The notes under the pieces were generated by a model, which saw nothing but the letters and a program-made list of their open reading frames with translations, ran no database searches and had not been told where the DNA came from. Shown here one piece after another: positions 43,638 to 50,624 of a stretch of 50,624 bases of DNA. The position numbers and the translations under genes are program-made. The DNA is taken from positions 1-50,624 of the forward strand of contig AJFK01000201.1 of assembly GCA_000467715.1 (NCBI GenBank). Direction: 5' to 3'. The DNA comes from Hysterium pulicare CBS 123377 (Eukaryota; Ascomycota; Dothideomycetes; Hysteriales; Hysteriaceae). Each line of letters begins with the position of its first letter. The stretch's first letter is position 1.

Positions 43638-43674
43638 ACCATGAGACTTTGAGAAGAATTTCGAAAAAAGCTCG

Positions 43675-43688
43675 TAAATATAGTTATA
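43675..43688 (-). promoter_or_regulatory. TATA-like element upstream of the tRNA gene
   Basis: TATAACTATATTTA on the minus strand ends 27 bp before nucleotide 1 of the tRNA. Upstream TATA elements near -30 drive Pol III tRNA genes in some fungi, such as fission yeast. Here one would be useful because the internal A box is cut by the first D-stem insert. Confidence 0.45.
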
Positions 43689-44696
43689 GTAGCATGCTGG
43701 TGCAGAAAAGTGGCGGTAAAATGCAACGGTTCAGGGGCAAGTTAGGGAGTTTTCGCCCATCTGCCCCTCAGCACCAAAAATTTCCGCGAGATTTAGGTAA
43801 CGTATTCATACACACTGCTTCTCAGGTTGTGTTGAAACTGCCTGCTACAAAAATACATTACGCGTCAATCATCAGTTCAGTATTGAGATTGATGTCATCG
43901 ATTTAATGGGCAAGTAATTACATTATTTGTTCATTTGTCTCCTGTCAGTTGTTTGCTTCCCTTCTGCTTCGGTCACTAAGCTACCCTCTTTACATTATTT
44001 CCGAGACCTTGATCGAAAAAGAGCGAATAAATTTGTCCGATGATGCTAGCTTGCTTCAATTTGGTATGTTTCACACAGCATCTTCTACCATTATCGAGTC
44101 GGACGTCGGCCGGATTATCCCTCCAGCCGCACTCTACTTCAACGTCGTTCTCCAAATTTGTACAGTAGAAGAATTGGTAACGTTCTCATCGTGCATTATC
44201 TGTCTTTGATCTCGGTCGTCGCCGATCCAAGGATGTTCTTTTCTATCACTCACGAAGCCAAACAGCGAGGACACTGATAAACCCCAAATCCGTTAGAAAC
44301 TGTGGAGTATCAGCTTGATTCAAGTAGAGGGTTTTGGCAACATGCACGACCGAGTATCTGATTACAACAACAGCTCTCAGAGGCACCTTTCTGTCGTTCG
44401 TCTTCCCGAACCAGGCCAATAAATTCACGCTGGTTAGTTGGCCCACAGTCGTCTCCATCGCTGGCGTTTTTTCGTTCCGGCTTCCGGGCTTTCGTCCGCA
44501 CGATCGGCAGCTTGATTCAAGCTTCATTTCGCGAGATTTCTAAGCAGCTCTGTTTGAGTTTATAGCAGTTGTTTCTGAAGTGGCTCATTATTTCCTACCT
44601 ACATGTCCACTCTCCAGTTTCAATCACTACTTCTCATTTTCGTCTCTAGTTCCAACTCTTAATTGAAGACTCCCTTAATCCTGAGCATTCATCATC
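43689..44696. other. Intergenic, no recognisable gene
   Basis: About 1 kb with short unrecognised ORFs on both strands. The right end is the former promoter of the decayed epimerase gene. Confidence 0.5.
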
Positions 44697-45700
44697 ATGG
44701 CAACCCCCAGATCCATCTTTCTCCTCGGCGCAGGATACGTTGGACAACATGTCATCGACGCCCTCGTCGCTGCTGGACACCCAGTGACAACGCTTGTCTG
44801 AAAACCAGAGCTGGCCGCCGCGTTCAAAAAAGTTAGCATCAAAGCCATCCTCGGCACTCTTAACAATGCCGACTTGATAACAGCACAAGCCGAGCAACAC
44901 GAGGTGACCATTGACACGGCCTTGTGCGATCACCTACCAAGTGTAGAAGCTGTGCTTGCAGGCATGCAGCAGCGCATTCGCGTCGGCCAGCCGAGTATCT
45001 ACATACACATGAGCGGTGCATTTCTGCTAGCCAGCAGCGCAAAGGGCGCCTACAAGAGCGACAAGATCTACCGCGACGATGTACCAGCAGACATCGACGC
45101 CTTGCCACTCACGGCGCCGCATCGCCACGTTAACCTCCCCATCGTCCAGGCAGTGCGCGAGTTTGGCGACAAGGCTAAGATCGCTGTTGTAATACCGCCT
45201 ATCGTCTATAGACTCAACCCCAACCACAAGCGCCTCTCAATAGCTCTCCCGGCCTCAGTGCGCTTTGCGCTCAAGCACGGCTTCTCGGGCTATGTGGGTG
45301 AGGGCCGCAGCGTGTGGGATGGGACCCATGCCGCTGATCTGGCATGCGCGTATATGACGCTGCTGTCTTATATGGAGAGACTGCGGAGGCGCCGTCAGCT
45401 CTGCTCGAGAATCCTTATTTCTTCACTGGCGACGGTCGTGAATTTTCCTAGCGCGAGGTGGCGGAGCATATTGGCTGGATTCTGTATATGATGGGGAGGA
45501 ATCTAAGTCCTGAACCTAAGGCATTTGTCGAGTCCGACTTTGTGGACGTCTTTAGACCTATAACCGAGGCGGCTGGTGGCTGTAATGCGAGAACTCGTGC
45601 GGTCAGATTATTGCAACTCGGTTGGGAGCCTAAGGAGAAGGACGTCTGGTCCAGCTTGGAGGAGGATGAAATCCCTTTTACCATGGCGACGCAAAGTTGA
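44697..45700 (+). pseudogene. NAD-dependent epimerase/dehydratase family pseudogene
   Basis: The reading starts MATPRSIFLLGAGYVGQHV with a Rossmann GxGxxGxx motif. It is cut by TGA at 44799-44801 (codon 35, where an Arg codon CGA is expected), then continues in frame through SIYIHMSGAFLL, GAYKSDKIYRDDVPADIDALPLTAPHRHVNLPIVQA and a domain around DGTHAADLACAYMTLL. Near 45375-45395 the frame shifts. The family sequence resumes as SALLENPYFFTGDGREFS, is cut by TAG at 45449-45451 (a Trp position) and ends PKEKDVWSSLEEDEIPFTMATQS. Two nonsense changes plus one frameshift make it non-functional. Both stops fit C-to-T decay. Intact relatives are extended short-chain dehydrogenase-like, uncharacterised NAD-binding enzymes of fungi. 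Confidence 0.85.
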
Positions 45701-47250
45701 GTGAGATAGATATGCTGGACTAGCTTAGGAGGCTTTGTTTTCTCCAATTCAGGGTTTGCCCTTTCCTTTGAAGAAGTCATCATTGTGGCGCCTATGTGGA
45801 CTTTGCAAGTCGTCAAAGGCCATTTGAATACTTTCTGTTCAATGGAGACTACCCGGTCTATTCAAGGAGTTGTTCGAGCTCGGAACAAGGGGCTGCCGAT
45901 GGGCCATTGCGCTCGTGAAATGTGTGTTGCAAGCTTGGATGAGATGCAGCGCCTCTGAGTCTGCTGTGTTTGCCATCTGTATACGTCCTACATCAGAATA
46001 CCGAGGACAGCGCATTTCATTAACTGTACTAATTTGCTCCAGGACGATTTCTGTTCTCCGGGTTCATAGTGGGTGTCATTATTCGTCGTACTGCGGACTT
46101 CCATGGCCCGTAGAAGTCTGCTTAGATCCTATTCCATATGCTACTTTCCGGCTAGGCATAAGGACGGCAACTTGCTTTTGTGCCTAGCCTACTGTAAACC
46201 GGCTTCGTAGGCTGGTGGTTACGACGATGGTTTCCCCTAACTAGTGAAACCTTCCTAAATACTTAGCATCTAGGAAGTCTTCCTTTTCTTTTCTTATCTT
46301 CTCGGTACTTCTCAAATTCTATGCCAGAAGCAATGCTTCCCAGAAAAACACCTTCTTGCTTTAACTTCCAGATGAATGACATTCTTGCCAAGAGCATGGC
46401 TTCCCGAATCGAATGGGTGTGAGTGGAATCTTTATTGCAGCGTAAATCTACTGCTGCTTGCTTTATATAAGAATATTAGAATTCCAAATCTTAGACGGTG
46501 AAGGAGAGCTTCTGCAAAGAAACCGAATTTCTCGGATTGAAGGGTTCTTGATTTCGTTTCGGAAGCAACGCTCCTGAGAGGGAAAAGTCCTTTTCTTGAA
46601 ATGGGAAAATCTAGAGTTTTATCTCAGAAGCAACGTTTCTAGGAAGGAAAAGTTTTTTCTTAAAATGGGAAAATATTGATTTTCGTCTCAGAAGCATTCC
46701 TTCCAAGAAGCTTAGCTTTTCTTAAGAAATTGCAAACTCTTCACTTCCATCCTAGAAGCTTAGCTTCTCAAAAGCTGAGGTTCTCTTAGAAAATAGTAAG
46801 CTTCTAAGTTTTATTGTAGAAAGATATTTCCAGGAAGTCAATGCTTTTCTTTCGTCGAATTGGATTTTCATGTTCCCTTTCGGAAGGTCTGCTCTTCAGA
46901 GGAAAATCGCTAGGTGGTGAAGAACCTTTCGCTCTTTCTTATGCTATATTCTACTTTTTGATCAAAATGATGGGGGTATCGTCCTTTTTCCTTTCCATGA
47001 ATAAACCCCTTTCGATGAACCCTTCTTTTATCCTGTAGCCCGTAGGCTAATGCTAGAGAGTGCTAAAGAAAACCGAAAAAAAGAATGAAAGGCATGAGAA
47101 TTTCCCATCTGCTTCCTCGACGGTATCGCGAAGCACTTTTTAGAACGCCCCCTTGTCCAATTACCGATGGTGACAATGAAGAGTACCGATCCCATTCCAT
47201 TACGCCAGCCCATCCCATACCCGCAGCTCAAATCAAGAGCATTTCTAGTC
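45701..47250. other. Intergenic, mostly a degenerate tandem array
   Basis: Downstream of the pseudogene there is no recognisable gene. From about 46258 to 46910 the sequence is organised as a worn tandem array (listed separately). The right part is the 3' flank of the minus-strand gene ending at 47251. Confidence 0.5.
46258..46910. repeat. Degenerate tandem array, unit about 64-66 bp, about ten copies
   Basis: The theme is CCAGAAGCAA(C/T)G(C/T)TTC followed by AGGAAGG and AAAG..TTTTCTT. It recurs near 46258, 46322, 46386, 46493, 46558, 46622, 46686, 46751, 46815 and 46880. Neighbouring copies at 46558 and 46622 are the most alike (both carry AAATGGGAAAAT). Some units contain palindromes such as AGAAGCTTAGCTTCT (46751). 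The strong TTC/GAA bias leaves no stable reading frame. Confidence 0.7.
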
Positions 47251-48027
47251 TTAGAGCTGTCCCAGCGGTGCTCCAAAATTCATGCTAGGCTTCTTGAGCA
47301 AAACACCATCCACAAAAGCGAATTCCGAAGCCCTCCTCTCACTACCCCCACTCGTGGTCCTGCTCATTCTCTCGCCTATGGCTGTTTCCAGAGGCAGAGG
47401 CGGCACCTCATCCCTCTCCCTCTGGTCCTCCTCTTCTACGTCCTCAACACCACTGCCCTGCTCCGCTGCCACCTTCTCCAAAACAGCATCCAACACCTTC
47501 AACTCGATACGATCGGCTGCCCCATCCGTCGGTAAACTTGGCAAAGCCAAAGGCCCATTCAACACAGCCTCGACCACCTCCTCCGGACTCATACTCTCCA
47601 TCTCCGGCTCAGGCCCACCGACCATTTCTACGGGCGTCAACTCCCCACTCGGTCCCTCGTGCTTTGGCGAAAGCGCCATGGGGATCAGAGGCGTATGTCC
47701 CGCATGCAGTCTGTTTGCTTCGGGCAAGGGACTAAGGAGCGCTTGGGTGGGTGGTGGAGAGAAGGGATCGTCGTCGCGTTCTTGTCTGAGTTCGGAGGTG
47801 GGGAGGGAGATGCGGGCTTTTAGCCTTGGGCGGGCGGGTTTGGTGGTCGGTTTGGAGGTCGTGGTTGGAGAGAGCTTTGTGGCACTGGGCGGCTTGTGGG
47901 GAGTTTTCGAAGGCATGTCGTCGGGCGGTGTAGTTGTGTTTGTGGGAATCAAGGCCGGTGGGAGTTTAGAGGGGTGTTTTGTTAGGCCTGCTATTATGGT
48001 TTGGGAGGAGGCGTCTGTGTAGGGCAT
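47251..48027 (-). CDS. Hypothetical Pro/Ser/Thr-rich protein
   Basis: An open frame of 258 residues without introns. The N-terminal half is disordered and rich in Pro, Thr, Ser and Lys (PSKTPHKPPSATKLSPTTTSKPTTKPARPRLKARISLP). The middle holds SPPPTQALLSPLPEANRL, and the C-terminal part is acidic with a likely helix (IELKVLDAVLEKVAAEQGSGVEDVEEEDQRE). It ends SEFAFVDGVLLKKPSMNFGAPLGQL. I do not recognise a domain. The plus strand also has a long frame here (47282-48022), but it is Ser/Gly/Leu low complexity mirroring this one. The Pro-rich charged composition favours the minus strand. Moderate certainty only. Confidence 0.55.
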   Translation of the reverse strand: MPYTDASSQTIIAGLTKHPSKLPPALIPTNTTTPPDDMPSKTPHKPPSATKLSPTTTSKPTTKPARPRLKARISLPTSELRQERDDDPFSPPPTQALLSPLPEANRLHAGHTPLIPMALSPKHEGPSGELTPVEMVGGPEPEMESMSPEEVVEAVLNGPLALPSLPTDGAADRIELKVLDAVLEKVAAEQGSGVEDVEEEDQRERDEVPPLPLETAIGERMSRTTSGGSERRASEFAFVDGVLLKKPSMNFGAPLGQL

Positions 48028-49028
48028 GGTTAAGACGGGTGGCTGGCAGGGTTGGAATGTTGAGGCTTGTACTGGGTGGTCGCGTGAGCGCCGTGGACAG
48101 GATACTGGGAACGGCAGTCAGGCGTGGTGGGTAATGAAATGCAAAGCGATGAAGCTGTGTGACGAAACCGAAGTCGTCTGGATGAGGTGGATATGCTGAT
48201 GCTGATGTTGGAATGTATGAGTCGGCTGGAAGGTGACAGCAGAGCTCGGTATGGGTCAAGCAGTGATGGAAGGGTCGAGTCGAGTGCTCGTAGCAGATAC
48301 TGTGTACTGAAAAGCTGGGTATGGTATGCAGACTCCTAGATGGATTGGCTACGTGGTGTTGGGTTTGTGGAAGAGGAACGAGGGACGATGGACGATGGAA
48401 GATTTGGGTTTGTTGGTTGCTGTAAACGTCACACCGGCACCGACAAGCTCCAGACCAGCTCGGGTCCTTGCACTAGGCGGCTTCCCATGAGATGGACCCC
48501 ACCAGTTGCCCTGCCTGCCAACACGAAAGCTATGCAGCCCTGCATGTCCGCTATCGAATTCAGCCCAATGCATTTCATATACATCAGTCGCGATACGACC
48601 GCCTAGAAAGTGGCATGCGAAGGTCGAGCAGACCAATCTTCCTACCCAGGTTTTCCCTCCAGCGGTCAGCAATGACCTCATTGCCCGCCGAGAATCCCCA
48701 GATAACCCTTCCTTTTTCCATCAAAGTAGTCAGCTTAGGGCACTGAGGCGTCAACCTGAACAATCCAGTGACTGCTCACATCGTCAATCCGCCCAGCACT
48801 GTGCAATCCGCCCCCAACAGACGTCCAGAACGGAGGCAATGGGCTTCCGATTCCAGCATCTTCTCAAAGCCAGCTGCGTAATTGGGCACTAAAGCGCGGC
48901 GGATGTCCTGAAAGAGCAGTATTGATATATAAAGAGTATCCAGACTCTCCTGACGACCCGAGAAAAACCACTTTGCTTTCCGCACTTCCCGAACCCTGCA
49001 ACCCAATTCAAGTTTCACCTTTCTCAAG
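48028..49028. other. Divergent intergenic region
   Basis: The upstream flanks of the minus-strand hypothetical gene and of the plus-strand hydrolase meet here. A TATATAAAG box at 48925-48933 lies about 100 bp before the hydrolase ATG. No other gene is visible. Confidence 0.45.
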
Positions 49029-50167
49029 ATGGCCCACGGTCACGGCCACAGCCTGAGCCCTATGGCCGATATCTCACCCGCCGACGCCCCCGAAATCGCA
49101 CGCTCTACGATCCAACTAGAAGGCAAAGCCGGATCTTCCCTCCATTACACCTACGTACCTACCTCCTCCGAGCACTCCCCCTTCTCAACGACTCTCCTGG
49201 TCTTCCTCAATGGCCTTATGTCTACCCGCACAGGTTGGGATGCCACCATCGACAGCGTGCTATCCAAACGGCGAGGCACCGGCCTCTCATACCCATCTCT
49301 CCTGGCATACGATCGATATGGACAAGGGGAGTCCGACCGCGACCCTGCCGACAAGGAAGAACCACCTTGCCATGGCCACGACGTCCAGTCTGCCGTGCAC
49401 GACTTACGACAGTTCCTCCTTCAGATATGGAAGGAGCACCTATCCATCTCCACGCCACGAAACTTTCCCCATCTCATCTTCGTTTGCAATTCTATTGGCT
49501 GCGCCATAGCTCGTCTTTTCGCGCAGACTTACCCCGGGACTGTGACTGGTCTTATTTTCCTAGACTCCATTATGGCGAACTCGGATTTCGTGTCCTTTTG
49601 GCCTGATCCCGATGATCCGAATTTCGATCCTAAGACATTGCCGGAGGGTGTGAGCGCGGATGAGGTAAGGACGACCAGGGATGGGTATAGAAAGATGTTT
49701 CATCCGAACGTGCCGAATATGGAGGGCTTGAGTAGACGCAATCTAGCACAACTATTACCAGCGGCGGATAAACCGAGACTGGAGGGGACAGGAGGCGAAG
49801 GACCTCTGATGACGGTGGTGGGACATGATTGGGAGACGTTCGCGCAACAGAGCTTCGAGGTAAGTCTTATATCTTTCTTTTTCTGTAACTTTGAAGCTGG
49901 AATTACGTTTTCTGATGCCAATTCTAGGGTTCCCTGAAGACTCCCCAGGTACTTACAATGACCTACGCCAATCCAACATGGCAACGCTACAACGAAGGTC
50001 TCACGAACCTGACATCCCACGACCGCTGTATAGGTCCCATTGTTGCGGTGGGCTGTGGTCATTTCATTCAAAAGGATGACCCTGATTTCGTAGCTGAAGA
50101 AATCATAGCGTTGTTAGACAGGATCACCAATCGGAGTGAGCAGTTGAAAGAGAAAGAGAGTCCTTAG
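49029..50167 (+). CDS. Alpha/beta-hydrolase fold protein
   Basis: Exons 49029-49859 and 49928-50167, with a 68-bp intron (GTAAGT..TAG), give 356 residues. The fold is clear: strand and oxyanion turn LVFLNGLMS (about 58-66), then SLLAYDRYGQGESDRDPAD. The nucleophile elbow is FVCNSIGCAIARLFAQTYP (Ser about 155; a Cys takes the usual first Gly position of GxSxG). LIFLDSIMA comes next, with a lid-like insert. The C-terminal His is in IVAVGCGHFIQKDDPDFVAEEI. The acid residue is probably an Asp in the lid-to-His part. No signal peptide is present, and the His-rich start (MAHGHGHS) is unusual but short. It probably acts as an intracellular serine hydrolase (esterase, lipase or epoxide-hydrolase-like); the substrate is not predictable. 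Confidence 0.88.
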
Positions 50168-50624
50168 TTCCCTTGGAGTTTATATGTTTTATAAAAGTAT
50201 GCTCCGAATGAAAGTTAGCGAGAGTCAAAAGTAAAGTTCCCATTTTAACGAGAGGAGGCGCTCATAATGCTTCAGAGAAGCGTGCTTGATACTATAATTT
50301 CGATTTCAACCGAGAGAATATCCTGTCCTTACTGGTAAAATTCTATATTTCCCCTCCCCCACTACTCCTTATTGATATGATAACGATAGCAAAGACTTCT
50401 GTACTTCAAAAATTCACAATCTGCCACATAAAAGTTATCTCAATATTCTTTACACTTATCTATAACTAATTCCGCAATATAGAAATTTTACAATAAACAC
50501 TTTATACTTCTAAAATCTATATCTATTTTCTACAATTATATATTTCTATTATTATATATTTCTATTATTGTATATTTCTATATTTCTATAATTCTATATT
50601 TCTATAATTTTATATTTCTATAAT
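50168..50624. other. AT-rich right edge
   Basis: From about 50400 the sequence becomes strongly AT-rich and ends in a short tandem repeat (listed separately). No gene is visible. It mirrors the AT-rich left edge. Confidence 0.6.
50531..50624. repeat. AT-rich short tandem repeat at the window end
   Basis: Variants of TATATTTCTAT(T/A)AT with a period of about 13-17 bp run to the end of the window and probably continue beyond it. Confidence 0.85.

Larger units (their letters stand above)
43455..43648 (-). tRNA. tRNA-Val(CAC) interrupted by three introns
   Basis: Reading 43648 to 43455, the mature parts are 43648-43638, 43586-43575, 43517-43505 and 43490-43455, together 72 nt. They fold into a complete cloverleaf. 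The acceptor is AGTCTCA with TGGGACT (one T-G pair) and A73. The D-arm is GTC-TAGTGGTAT-GAC. The anticodon stem is TTCGC/GCGAA with loop TTCACAC, so the anticodon is CAC, reading the Val codon GTG. The variable loop is AGGTC. The T-arm is CTGGG-TTCGATC-CCCAG, with a good B box. Segment 43504-43491 (14 nt) is an ordinary tRNA intron after nucleotide 37. Two further inserts, 43637-43587 and 43574-43518, lie inside the D-stem, after nucleotides 11 and 24, and look like mRNA-type introns. The anticodon and variable region match eukaryotic tRNA-Val(CAC). A pseudogene is possible but less likely, since every stem is intact. Confidence 0.85.

Noticed and set aside
47282-48022. A 246-codon plus-strand ORF opposite the hypothetical gene at 47251-48027.
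   Set aside because: Its Ser/Gly/Leu/Val low complexity mirrors the Pro-rich minus-strand frame, which has the more protein-like charge pattern.
1-50624. CRISPR arrays, bacterial operons or prophage-like features.
   Set aside because: The window is clearly eukaryotic (introns, fungal gene families); the tandem repeats lack CRISPR-like unique spacers.

Overview
The window looks like nuclear DNA of a filamentous ascomycete (Pezizomycotina). Most genes are cut by short introns (about 50-80 bp) with GTAAGT-like donors, CTAAC branch sites and YAG acceptors. The gene content is typical of that group: a SAT4-type rhodopsin-domain membrane protein, a CBM21 PP1-targeting subunit, Set9, a two-exon Ste14-type methyltransferase and a decayed tannase. 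I cannot place it more exactly. Both ends run into AT-rich, simple-repeat DNA, so the genes sit on a gene-bearing block between AT-rich edges.

Layout. 0.3-4.2 kb: a membrane protein gene and a dead tannase/feruloyl esterase. 4.7-6.8 kb: divergent isoprenylcysteine methyltransferase and sugar O-acetyltransferase genes. 8-14.3 kb: a small secreted protein, a RING protein, and a large RING/ZZ-like/SH3-like protein. 15.1-19.8 kb: an EBP-type sterol isomerase and the glycogen-targeting PP1 subunit. 19.8-28.7 kb: a long stretch where I recognise no gene. 28.7-39.4 kb is the dense housekeeping part: a mitochondrial BolA protein, a second RING protein (paralogous to the one at 9 kb) with an in-frame stop before a second ORF, a lipid-anchored low-complexity protein, Set9, mitochondrial uL14, RNA polymerase II subunit Rpb9 and the Pin1/Ess1 prolyl isomerase. 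40-50.2 kb: lineage-type hypothetical proteins, a tRNA gene, a dead NAD-dependent epimerase, a degenerate tandem array of about 65 bp period, and an alpha/beta hydrolase.

The most unusual object is the tRNA-Val(CAC) gene on the minus strand at 43455-43648. Beside a normal 14-nt intron after nucleotide 37, its D-stem is interrupted twice, by 51 and 57 nt segments. Each has the full signature of a fungal spliceosomal intron (GTAAGTTT donor, CTAAC branch site, TAG/CAG acceptor). Removing them restores an intact cloverleaf with a correct D-stem. A TATA-like element lies at about -30 and a T5 terminator follows directly. I know of no fungal tRNA gene described with mRNA-type introns in the D-arm.

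Functional themes. Rpb9 and Ess1, both acting on RNA polymerase II, share one divergent promoter. Rpb9 carries a 314-bp intron that is open in frame for 78 codons and encodes an extra CxxC-x5-CxxC motif. Several decayed genes have lost tryptophan, arginine or glutamine codons to stops, as expected from C-to-T decay such as repeat-induced point mutation (RIP).
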